In this document: piece after piece, positions 1 to 6,430 of the stretch | Numbering within the stretch: position 1 is the first letter of the stretch | How the letters are laid out: the number at the start of each line of letters is the position of its first letter | Assembly (NCBI GenBank): GCA_021812735.1 | Contig: JAKAMV010000600.1 | Span: forward strand, 1 to 6,520 | Direction: 5' to 3' | Length of the DNA stretch: 6,520 bases | Source of the DNA: Chloroflexota bacterium | Lineage (GTDB): Bacteria; Chloroflexota; Limnocylindria; Limnocylindrales; CSP1-4 | The notes under the pieces: model-generated | What the model was told of the DNA's origin: nothing | Seen by the model: only the letters and a program-made list of their open reading frames with translations | Databases searched by the model: none | Program-made: the position numbers and the translations under genes

Positions 1-14
1 CCCCGCCAGTGCCA

Positions 15-27
15 CGGCAGGGTGCCG
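15..27. other. Small hairpin in the leader region
   Basis: CGGCA (15-19) and TGCCG (23-27) form a 5-bp stem with a GGG loop. A second dyad, CCGTC-G-GACGG, lies at 37-47. Either could belong to the end of a gene left of the window or to the leader of the phosphoribosyltransferase. There is no U-tract. Short GC dyads are frequent in DNA of this composition, so little weight should be put on them. No convincing promoter hexamers are visible in 1-106. Confidence 0.2.
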
Positions 28-55
28 CCCGAGCCCCCGTCGGACGGCCGGGACG

Positions 56-61
56 AAGGAG
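56..61 (+). promoter_or_regulatory. Strong Shine-Dalgarno before the leader ORF
   Basis: AAGGAG matches the 16S anti-Shine-Dalgarno well. It lies 4 nt before the ATG at 66 and 45 nt before the ATG at 107. The distance to 107 is too great for direct use, which is why the leader ORF is proposed as the entry point for translation of the downstream gene. Confidence 0.45.
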
Positions 62-65
62 CGGA

Positions 66-107
66 ATGATCGCCATGGCCGGGGCCCGGGACCGGACGAG
101 CGCCTGA
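66..107 (+). CDS. Possible 13-codon leader ORF overlapping the pncB-like start
   Basis: A short ORF reading MIAMAGARDRTSA begins at an ATG placed 4 nt after the best Shine-Dalgarno in the area (AAGGAG, 56-61). Its TGA stop at 105-107 shares one base with the ATG of the next gene, giving TGATG. The downstream gene has no clear Shine-Dalgarno directly before its own start (the preceding bases read gagcgcctg), so ribosomes finishing this ORF could re-initiate there. The peptide has no amino-acid run that would suggest classical attenuation. The 4-nt spacing is short, and a 13-codon ORF can arise by chance, so this could simply be a chance arrangement in the 5' leader. It is not in frame with the phosphoribosyltransferase and so is not an N-terminal extension of it. 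Confidence 0.3.
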   Translation: MIAMAGARDRTSA

Positions 108-1126
108 TGGGCCTGCAGCGCATCCGGCCATCCACCGAGATCCTGTCGGGCGCCACCGCGGACGTCTACTTCGCGCGCGCCAACCGGATCCTCGACCGTG
201 AGGGGATCGACCCCGTCGTCACGATGGAGGTCTTCTGCCGCGAGGATGCCGTCCTGTGCGGCATCGGCGAGGCCACCAACCTGATCGGCCACGTGCTCGC
301 CAGCGAGCCGGGCGCTGTCGTGGAGGCGATGCAGGACGGCGATCTGGTGACGCCCAAGGAGGTCGTGCTCCGGATCCGCGCACGCTACCGCACCTTCGCG
401 CTGTACGAGACCGCGATGCTGGGCATGCTCTCGCAATCGACGGGCTGGGCCACGGCGGCCCGCCGCTGCGTCGAGGCGGCGGCCCCCCAGCCGGTCATCT
501 CGTTCGGCGCCCGCCATGTGCACCCCGACATCACCGACGTGCTCGACTACGCGGCGATCGTCGGCGGTTGCGTGGGCGCCTCCACCCCGGCCGGAGCGCG
601 GCTGGCGGGCCTCAACCCAACGGGCACCATGCCGCACTCGCTCGTCCTCATCTTCGGCGACACCGTTCGCGCCGCCGAGGCGTTCGACCGCGACATGCCC
701 CCCGACGTGCCGCGCATCGTGCTCGTGGACACGTTCAAGGACGAGGCCGAGGAGGCGCTCCGCGTCGCCCACGCCCTGGGCGACCGCCTGTACGGCATCC
801 GCCTCGACACGCCGTCGGAGCGCGGGCGCGTCACCGCGGACCTGATCACCGAGGTCCGCGCCCGGCTCGACATGGAGGGCTTCGGCCACGTGACCATCGT
901 GGTCTCGGGCGGCCTCAACCCCGACCGGATCCGGTACTTCAAGGACAAGGGCGCGCCGGTGGATTCGTTCGCCGTCGGCAGCTACATCTCCGGGGCCGCG
1001 CCCATCGACTTCACGGGCGACATCAAGGAGATCGACGGCAAGCCGATCGCCAAGCGGGGCCGGATCCCGGGCATCACCGACAGCCCACGCCTGCGGACGC
1101 TCGACCTGGCCGCCTGGCGCGAGTAG
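107..1126 (+). CDS. pncB: Nicotinate phosphoribosyltransferase (short COG1488 type)
   Basis: A 339-residue cytoplasmic enzyme expected to join nicotinate and PRPP to give nicotinate mononucleotide (Preiss-Handler NAD salvage), with ATP hydrolysis in known family members. Visible family signatures run in order: an N-terminal TADVYF near residue 17; SFGARHVHP (132-140); GTMPHS (173-178), whose His177 probably corresponds to the histidine phosphorylated in characterised NaPRTases; VDTF (207-210) leading a beta strand of the barrel; RLDTPSE (232-238); SGGLN (267-271); and VGSY (290-293), typical of the phosphate-binding end of type II PRTase barrels. At 339 residues it is shorter than the 400-490 residue enterobacterial PncB. 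It lacks cysteine clusters at the C-terminus, so there is no zinc knuckle. The start at 107 suits the family N-terminus. The reading frame is open back to the window edge but has no ATG, GTG or TTG there. Translation may be coupled to the 13-codon leader. A TPR gene follows 60 bp downstream. Nicotinamide or quinolinate specificity is less likely but not excluded by sequence. Confidence 0.88.
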   Translation: MGLQRIRPSTEILSGATADVYFARANRILDREGIDPVVTMEVFCREDAVLCGIGEATNLIGHVLASEPGAVVEAMQDGDLVTPKEVVLRIRARYRTFALYETAMLGMLSQSTGWATAARRCVEAAAPQPVISFGARHVHPDITDVLDYAAIVGGCVGASTPAGARLAGLNPTGTMPHSLVLIFGDTVRAAEAFDRDMPPDVPRIVLVDTFKDEAEEALRVAHALGDRLYGIRLDTPSERGRVTADLITEVRARLDMEGFGHVTIVVSGGLNPDRIRYFKDKGAPVDSFAVGSYISGAAPIDFTGDIKEIDGKPIAKRGRIPGITDSPRLRTLDLAAWRE

Positions 1127-1146
1127 GGCCGGGCCGCAGCCAAGCT

Positions 1147-1156
1147 CGGCGCGCCG
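1147..1156. other. 10-bp perfect palindrome between pncB-like and TPR genes
   Basis: CGGCGCGCCG is self-complementary and lies in the 60-bp gap before the TPR gene. It has no loop, so it is not a hairpin terminator. It could be a dyad binding site, but palindromes built only of G and C are expected often at this base composition. Recorded for completeness. Confidence 0.15.
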
Positions 1157-1186
1157 CCAATCAGCCGTCCGTGCGAGGATCGGTCC

Positions 1187-1633
1187 ATGCAGGACGACGC
1201 ACCCCCGCCCGGTGACCACCCCGCGCTCGACGGCGCGCCGTCGCCTGGCGACCCGGAGTCCGCATACGAGCTGCTCCAGCGCGGTCGCGCGCTGATGCGC
1301 CGGCGCCACAACGCGCAGGCGGCCGTGGTGCTCGAGCGGGCCGCCCGCCTGGAGCCCGGTCGCGGCTCGATCCTCGAGGCGCTGGGCCGCGCCGCGTTCA
1401 ACGCCGGGCAGCACGAGCGGGCCCACGAGGTGTTCGCGGCGCTGCTCGACGTCGACCCGTCGTCACACTACGGCCACTACGCGCTCGCGCAGAGCCTGCG
1501 CAAGCTGGGTCGGGCGGCGGAGGCGGTCACGCACCTGCGGCTGGCCTGCGCGCTCGACCCCGAGTCCGCGCTCTATCGAGGCGCGCTGACGCGGGCCCTC
1601 GCGGCCCTGCCCGACCCTGCGGGGGGCCGGTGA
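1187..1633 (+). CDS. Small TPR-repeat protein
   Basis: A 148-residue protein with no signal peptide or membrane segment. Residues 1-24 are Pro/Asp/Gly-rich and look disordered. From about residue 26 there are three consecutive 34-residue tetratricopeptide repeats, roughly 26-59, 60-93 and 94-127, with repeat-ending prolines at 57, 91 and 125 exactly 34 apart, followed by a partial capping helix (128-140). Typical TPR positions are present, such as small residues in helix A and the Leu-x-Pro ends (LEP, VDP, LDP). TPR domains of this size act as protein-binding scaffolds, and the partner cannot be told from sequence. A GAGGA-type ribosome site lies about 8 nt before the ATG. The gene follows the phosphoribosyltransferase by 60 bp on the same strand with no evident terminator between, so co-transcription is plausible but unproven. 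Its stop is 3 bp from the stop of the opposing acetyltransferase gene. Confidence 0.82.
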   Translation: MQDDAPPPGDHPALDGAPSPGDPESAYELLQRGRALMRRRHNAQAAVVLERAARLEPGRGSILEALGRAAFNAGQHERAHEVFAALLDVDPSSHYGHYALAQSLRKLGRAAEAVTHLRLACALDPESALYRGALTRALAALPDPAGGR

Positions 1634-1636
1634 GCC

Positions 1637-2593
1637 TCAGCTGCCGCCGCAGGCGGCGGGCACGACGGGAACGGTCCAGTGCGGCCACTCGACGCCGAAC
1701 CGGAAGCCGAGGTCCGTGTACAGGCGCAGCGCGCCCTCGTTCTCGCCCTCCACCGCGAGCACCACCGTCTGGGCGCCGCGGCGGCGCAGCTCGGCGACGC
1801 CCCAGCTGGCCACCGCCCGGCCCAGGCCGCGCCCGCGCCAGGCGCGGTCCACCCCCAGCAGCCGGATCTCGCCGGACGGCACGCCGTCGGCGGCGGTGAA
1901 CGGGTGCGCGCGGCAGAAGCCCACCATCGCCCCGGACACAGCGTCCTCCACGATCAGGACCGTGGTGGGGTCGAAGTCCGGTGACGCGTGGATCCGCCGC
2001 ACCTCGTCGAGCGACAGCTCGATGGGCGAGGGGTGGTCGAGGAAGATCCGGTTGACGAGCGCCACGAACGGCGCCTCGTCCTGGCCGACGCGGAGGGTGC
2101 GCACCGTGGCCGTGGCCGGGAAGGCGGCGTCGTCCAGCGTCGCCATCGCCCGGCCCGCCAGGCGCATCTGCCACAGCGACGACGTGCGCTGCAGTCCGCA
2201 GGCCGCGGCGAACGCCTCGGCGTCCGGGCGCCGGGGGACCCACAGGCGCAGCCGGTCGCGTTCCGCGGCCGCCGCGATGACCCGGCCGGCCTCGACGAGC
2301 TGCCGCCCGATCCCGCGTCGGCGGAATGCCGGGACCACCTTGAGGTCGTCGTCCCCCGGGACCACCCAGCCGGCCAGCCGGCCGTCGACCACGGCCACGG
2401 CGCAGGAGCCCGGGTTGGGCACCAGCCGCTCCGCGGCGTGCTCCACCTGGTAGCGCTCCATCCCGTCGCACTCGCCGCGCTCGAACGCCGCGAGCATCTC
2501 GGCCAGGATCTGGGATGCGTCGCCAGGCGCGAGGGCACGGACGGTGGCACCCGTGGGCTCGGCACTTCGGGCGGTGGTGGTCTCGGCGGTCAT
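1637..2593 (-). CDS. Tandem-GNAT acetyltransferase, mycothiol synthase (MshD)-like
   Basis: A 318-residue cytoplasmic protein with two GNAT folds in a row. The N-terminal domain (about 17-150) keeps an acetyl-CoA pyrophosphate loop RRRGIG at 91-96. The C-terminal domain (about 163-312) has RGRGLG at 253-258 and the GNAT motif B region ENEGALRLYTDLGF at 284-297. This length and the two-domain plan match mycothiol synthase, which acetylates Cys-GlcN-Ins using mainly the C-terminal domain, and other double-GNAT proteins in Actinomycetota and Chloroflexota. I cannot confirm the MshD substrate residues by eye, and no other mycothiol gene is present, so no gene symbol is given. Aminoglycoside or protein N-acetyltransferase roles remain possible. 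The ATG is preceded by AGGGGGGG 3 nt away. The gene begins 24 bp after the Nudix stop, so it is very probably the last gene of a minus-strand operon. Confidence 0.82.
   Translation of the reverse strand: MTAETTTARSAEPTGATVRALAPGDASQILAEMLAAFERGECDGMERYQVEHAAERLVPNPGSCAVAVVDGRLAGWVVPGDDDLKVVPAFRRRGIGRQLVEAGRVIAAAAERDRLRLWVPRRPDAEAFAAACGLQRTSSLWQMRLAGRAMATLDDAAFPATATVRTLRVGQDEAPFVALVNRIFLDHPSPIELSLDEVRRIHASPDFDPTTVLIVEDAVSGAMVGFCRAHPFTAADGVPSGEIRLLGVDRAWRGRGLGRAVASWGVAELRRRGAQTVVLAVEGENEGALRLYTDLGFRFGVEWPHWTVPVVPAACGGS
1644..1659. terminator. Possible bidirectional hairpin at the convergent junction
   Basis: CCGCCG (1644-1649) and CGGCGG (1654-1659) form a 6-bp all-GC stem with a CAGG loop. 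The alternative pairing GCCGCC/GGCGGC (1643-1648 with 1652-1657) has a 3-nt loop. It sits just after the TPR stop and inside the last codons of the acetyltransferase gene, where termination for both converging transcripts would be needed because the stops are only 3 bp apart. Neither side has a T-tract, so it is not a canonical intrinsic terminator. Confidence 0.3.
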
Positions 2594-2617
2594 CGTCCCC
2601 CCCTGGTCGCGGCGGTG

Positions 2618-3220
2618 TCAGTACAGCCCGGTGCTTCGTAAGCGATCCAGCCACAGCAGGCCGAGGATCGACTTGGCGTCCGCGATCGCACCAGTGTCGA
2701 CCAGGCCGAGCGCTTCGTCCACCTTCACGTGGCGCAGCTCCAGCTCCTCGTCGTCGTCGGGCGACAGCCGCGTTGCATCGGCCACGGCGGCGAGGCCCGT
2801 GGCGAGGTAGAGGTGCATGAGCTCGGACGCGAACCCGGGCGCCGTCCAGAACTCGGCGAGCTTGCGCCAGGACGCCGCCCGATAGCCCGTCTCCTCCTCG
2901 AGTTCCCGGCGCGCGGCGGCGTCAGGGTCCTCGGTGACGCCGTCAAGGACGTCGAGCGTGCCGGCCGGGATCTCGAGCAGCGCCCTCCCGGCGGCCACGC
3001 GCCACTGGCGGACCAGCAGGACACGGCCGTCGTCGTCCACGGCGAGCACCGCCACCGCCCCCGGGTGCGCCACGAGGTCGCGCGTGCCGCGGCTCCCGTC
3101 CGGGCGCTCGATCGTGTCCACGTGGAACACCATGTACTTGCCGCGGTAGACGACCTCCGACGTCACGACGCGCTCCTCGAGCGGGTCGTGGTCGGCGGCG
3201 GACTCCTGGTCGGCGGCCAT
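2618..3220 (-). CDS. Nudix hydrolase, ADP-ribose pyrophosphatase-like
   Basis: A 200-residue cytoplasmic hydrolase, probably cleaving ADP-ribose (or a related nucleoside-diphosphate sugar) to AMP and a sugar phosphate with divalent metal. Family marks in order: N-terminal strands with EVVYRGKYM near 22-30; HPGAVAVL (52-59); RQWR (71-74), the equivalent of RQYR in ADP-ribose pyrophosphatases; EIPAG (83-87) opening the Nudix box; REL-E-EE-TGY (105-113), carrying the metal-binding glutamates E109 and E110; and APGF then MHLYLA (127-140), matching the ADPRase-type segment after the box. The gap from G87 to R105 is four residues longer than the standard GX5EX7RE spacing, with E97 as the expected box glutamate. 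The frame stays open far upstream, but ATG 3220 is chosen because it has GGGAGG 5 nt before it and starts a normal-length family member. The upstream neighbour is the ABC ATPase (74-bp gap); downstream the GNAT gene starts after 24 bp. Confidence 0.88.
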   Translation of the reverse strand: MAADQESAADHDPLEERVVTSEVVYRGKYMVFHVDTIERPDGSRGTRDLVAHPGAVAVLAVDDDGRVLLVRQWRVAAGRALLEIPAGTLDVLDGVTEDPDAAARRELEEETGYRAASWRKLAEFWTAPGFASELMHLYLATGLAAVADATRLSPDDDEELELRHVKVDEALGLVDTGAIADAKSILGLLWLDRLRSTGLY

Positions 3221-3225
3221 CCTGG

Positions 3226-3231
3226 CCTCCC
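3226..3231 (-). promoter_or_regulatory. Ribosome binding site fixing the Nudix start
   Basis: On the minus strand GGGAGG lies 5 nt before the ATG at 3220. The reading frame is open for about a further kilobase upstream, over the ABC ATPase gene in another frame, so this site is the main evidence that translation begins at 3220. Confidence 0.7.
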
Positions 3232-3240
3232 TGACACCGA

Positions 3241-3272
3241 GCGGCCGGCCCGCCGAGCGGCAGACCGGCCGC
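3241..3272 (-). other. Stem-loop between the ABC ATPase and Nudix genes
   Basis: GCGGCCGG (3241-3248) and CCGGCCGC (3265-3272) are perfect 8-bp inverted repeats around a 16-nt loop, 22 nt past the ABC ATPase stop. There is no U-run on the transcribed strand after the stem. It is therefore more likely a transcript-stabilising or partial attenuation hairpin inside an operon than a full intrinsic terminator. A direct repeat CCGAGCGGC (3237-3245 and 3253-3261) overlaps it and offers alternative pairing. Confidence 0.4.
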
Positions 3273-3294
3273 GCTGTTTGCCCTCGGCTCGCGA

Positions 3295-4383
<1,089 letters not shown>

Positions 4384-4390
4384 GCAGAGA

Positions 4391-4399
4391 CCTCCTCCC
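4391..4399 (-). promoter_or_regulatory. Near-perfect ribosome binding site of the ABC ATPase
   Basis: GGGAGGAGG on the minus strand, 7 nt before the ATG at 4383. It is the strongest Shine-Dalgarno in the window. It decides the start against the longer in-frame option and suggests high expression, in keeping with an ATPase shared among several importers. Confidence 0.75.
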
Positions 4400-4492
4400 G
4401 TCCAGGTCATCGCGGGCTCATGCATCCGGCCGCCGGTACAGGCTGGCGGACTCGGACGAGCCCCGTACGAGGTGCTGGCTCGGGTCGGGCGC

Positions 4493-4522
4493 ATGGTACG
4501 ACGCCGCGGGCCGCGGTGGCAA
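4493..4522 (-). promoter_or_regulatory. Candidate sigma70-type promoter of the ABC ATPase operon
   Basis: Reading the minus strand, TTGCCA (4522-4517, five of six to TTGACA) is followed after 18 nt by TACCAT (4498-4493, four of six to TATAAT). Transcription would begin near 4486, giving a leader of about 100 nt before the ABC ATPase ATG. The spacer contains the palindrome CCGCGG-G-CCGCGG (4504-4516), directly next to the -35 box. This is the best-looking promoter in a window that otherwise has few A/T-rich stretches. It is prediction by eye only. Confidence 0.45.
4504..4516. promoter_or_regulatory. 13-bp palindrome inside the promoter spacer (possible operator)
   Basis: CCGCGG G CCGCGG is symmetrical apart from the central base and lies between the predicted -10 and -35 of the ABC ATPase promoter. 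A protein bound there would block or reshape the promoter. An all-GC palindrome may also arise by chance at this composition. Confidence 0.25.
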
Positions 4523-4560
4523 CGACGGGACGGGAGCGGTTCGCGCGATCCGCGGAGGCG

Positions 4561-4566
4561 TACTGT
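4561..4566 (+). promoter_or_regulatory. Weak -10-like element before pgm
   Basis: TACTGT fits the TAnnnT pattern and lies 35 nt before the pgm ATG, a sensible place for a -10 box with a short leader. No good -35 hexamer is found at 16-18 nt; GGTTCG (4538-4543) is the sequence at 17 nt. It may be an activator-dependent promoter or a chance match. Confidence 0.2.
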
Positions 4567-4601
4567 TCCCCTGTCCGACCCGCCCGCTGCCCGAGGATCC
4601 G

Positions 4602-6257
4602 ATGAGCCAGCATCCCCGCGCCGGCCAGCCTGCCGAAGCCGCCGACCTCGTGGACGTGCCTGCCCTGCTGCGAGCGTACGAGGCGCTGGCGCCGGATCCC
4701 GCCGAGCCCGCGCAGCGGGTGTCGTTCGGCACTTCGGGCCACCGCGGCTCCGCGTTCCGCCGAGCGTTCAACGAGGCGCACATCCTGGCCACCACCGAGG
4801 CGATCCGCCGGTACCGGGCGATGCGCGGCTACACCGGCCCGCTGTTCATCGGACGCGACACGCACGCGCTCTCGGAGCCGGCATGGCGGACGGCGCTCGA
4901 GGTGCTGGCCGCCAACGGCGTCGACGTCCGAGTGGACGCCGAGGACGGCTACACGCCGACGCCCGCCGTCTCGCACGCGATCCTCGTCGCGAACCGCGGG
5001 CGCGGCGCGGGCCCGGCCGGGCTCGCCGACGGCATCGTCGTCACGCCCTCGCACAACCCGCCCGACGACGGCGGATTCAAGTACAACCCGCCCAACGGCG
5101 GGCCCGCGGACACGGACGTGACGACCTGGATCCAGGACGAGGCGAACCGGATCCTCGCCGCACCGGGGTCGGACGGCCTGGCGGGCGTCAAGCGGATCCC
5201 GTTCGAGCGGGCGCGCGCGCAGGCGATCGGCTACGACTTCCGCGGCGAGTACGTCGAGGACCTGGCCGGCGTCATCGACATGCCGGCCATCGCCGCGTCG
5301 GGGCTGCGGCTGGGCGTGGACCCCCTGGGCGGCGCGTCCGTCGCGTACTGGGGCCTGGTCGGCGAGCACTACGGCCTGGACCTCACGGTCACCAACGAGC
5401 GCGTGGACCCGGCCTTCTCGTTCATGACCCTCGACTGGGACGGGAAGATTCGAATGGACCCGTCCTCGCCGTTCGCGATGGCCGGGCTGGTGGGGCTGCG
5501 CGACCGCTTCGACCTGGCGATGGGCAACGACGCCGACGCCGACCGCCACGGGATCGTGGTGCCGGGCGCGGGGCTGATGAACCCCAACCACGTGCTGGCC
5601 GCGGGGATCTCGTACCTCTTCGGCGGTGGGCGGCCGGGGTGGGGGAGCGGCGTCGCCGTCGGCAAGACCCTCGTCTCGTCCTCGATCATCGACCGCGTCG
5701 TGGCGTCGCTGGGCCGGCGGCTGGTGGAGGTGCCGGTGGGCTTCAAGTGGTTCGTGGACGGCCTTGCGGACGGCACCATCGGGTTCGGTGGCGAGGAGAG
5801 CGCCGGGGCCTCGTTCCTGCGCCGCGACGGCACGGTGTGGACCACCGACAAGGACGGGCTGATCGCGGACCTGCTCGCGGCCGAGCTCACCGCGAGGCTG
5901 GGCAGGGACCCCTCGCTGGTGTACGCGGAGCTCACCGCCCGCTTCGGCGCCCCGGCCTACCGTCGCGTGGACGCGCCGGCAACGCCCGAGGTCAAGGCCG
6001 CGCTGGGCCGGCTGACGCCGGACGCGGTCGCCGCGTCCACGCTCGGCGGCGACCCGATCCTCGCCAAGCTGACGCGGGCGCCGGGCAACGACGCGCCGAT
6101 CGGGGGGCTCAAGGTGGTCACCGAGTTCGGCTGGTTCGCCGCTCGGCCGTCGGGCACCGAGAACGTCACCAAGCTGTACGCGGAGTCGTTCCGCGGCGAG
6201 GCGCACCTCGGCCGGATCCTCGACGAGGCGCAGGCGATCGTGGCGGCATCCTCGTAG
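4602..6257 (+). CDS. pgm: Alpha-D-phosphoglucomutase
   Basis: A 551-residue cytoplasmic enzyme of the alpha-D-phosphohexomutase superfamily interconverting glucose-1-phosphate and glucose-6-phosphate, linking glycogen, trehalose and sugar-nucleotide synthesis to glycolysis. Length is close to E. coli Pgm (546). Motifs in order: FGTSGHRG (42-49); the phosphoserine loop TPSHNPP (148-154) with catalytic Ser150; the metal loop DADADRHG (310-317) with Asp310, 312 and 314 binding Mg2+; the sugar-recognition loop GGEESAG (396-402); and the C-terminal phosphate-binding loop RPSGTEN (515-521). All four domains of the fold are represented and no key residue is missing. The [15 protein letters not shown] and length pattern favour the Pgm subgroup over phosphomannomutase or GlmM. 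The ATG has GAGGA about 5-6 nt upstream. The gene diverges from the ABC ATPase across 218 bp, and a gene-free repeat region follows its stop. Confidence 0.95.
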   Translation: MSQHPRAGQPAEAADLVDVPALLRAYEALAPDPAEPAQRVSFGTSGHRGSAFRRAFNEAHILATTEAIRRYRAMRGYTGPLFIGRDTHALSEPAWRTALEVLAANGVDVRVDAEDGYTPTPAVSHAILVANRGRGAGPAGLADGIVVTPSHNPPDDGGFKYNPPNGGPADTDVTTWIQDEANRILAAPGSDGLAGVKRIPFERARAQAIGYDFRGEYVEDLAGVIDMPAIAASGLRLGVDPLGGASVAYWGLVGEHYGLDLTVTNERVDPAFSFMTLDWDGKIRMDPSSPFAMAGLVGLRDRFDLAMGNDADADRHGIVVPGAGLMNPNHVLAAGISYLFGGGRPGWGSGVAVGKTLVSSSIIDRVVASLGRRLVEVPVGFKWFVDGLADGTIGFGGEESAGASFLRRDGTVWTTDKDGLIADLLAAELTARLGRDPSLVYAELTARFGAPAYRRVDAPATPEVKAALGRLTPDAVAASTLGGDPILAKLTRAPGNDAPIGGLKVVTEFGWFAARPSGTENVTKLYAESFRGEAHLGRILDEAQAIVAASS

Positions 6258-6269
6258 CGGCGCGGTGCT

Positions 6270-6286
6270 GGATCCCCCGCGGCCCC
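6270..6286 (+). repeat. C-rich motif repeated at the right edge of the repeat array
   Basis: GGATCCCCCGCGGCCCC here recurs at 6505-6520 as GGATCCCCCCGGCCCC, identical apart from one deleted G. The preceding bases also agree (TGCT versus TGGC). The copy at 6505 overlaps the end of arm D, so the copy beside pgm may be the surviving edge of an older repeat unit. Confidence 0.5.
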
Positions 6287-6297
6287 TACCCCGACGC

Positions 6298-6340
6298 CTC
6301 GGCCCCCGCCGCCTGCGCCTGCCCCGCCGCCGCGGCCGAG
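6298..6340 (+). terminator. Weak stem-loop downstream of pgm
   Basis: CTCGGCC (6298-6304) and GGCCGAG (6334-6340) are perfect 7-bp inverted repeats around a 29-nt C-rich loop, 40 nt after the pgm stop. The large loop and absence of a following T-run make it a poor intrinsic terminator. It could still end transcription with Rho, or be part of the adjoining repeat region. The stretch 6268-6330 is markedly C-rich on the + strand. Confidence 0.25.
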
Positions 6341-6430
6341 AATCCGCCATATGCTCGCGGGGCGGTCGCTGTCGCGCCGGTTGTGCGCAGATTCCCGCCC
6401 GGGGAGCATCTGGGGGCGGACCGGGCCCGG
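6341..6430 (+). repeat. Extragenic repeat unit 1 (90 bp, inverted-repeat arms)
   Basis: First of two diverged direct copies of a 90-bp unit. Arm A (6342-6365) begins ATCCGCCATATG and ends GGGGCGG. Arm C (6395-6420) is its imperfect reverse complement: 20 of 23 positions agree after a 3-nt insertion, with a core GAGCATCT on the + strand. A 29-nt spacer separates them. Unit 1 therefore folds as a long imperfect hairpin in DNA or RNA. Arms A and C each also contain a small inner dyad, CCGCC...GGCGG. No ORF with coding character is present. Confidence 0.7.

Noticed and set aside
256..1215. 319-codon plus-strand frame overlapping the phosphoribosyltransferase
   Set aside because: Arg/Gly/His/Pro-rich out-of-frame translation with no family resemblance; the 107-1126 frame carries the real motifs.
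2488..2499. CCGCGAGCATCT, a 12-nt match to the repeat-arm core inside the GNAT gene
   Set aside because: It lies in conserved-frame coding sequence, has no partner arm nearby and does not extend into the rest of the arm, so it is taken as chance.
4384..4494. 37-residue N-terminal extension of the ABC ATPase
   Set aside because: It would include the strong ribosome site GGGAGGAGG as coding sequence, and family members start at the strand encoded from 4383.
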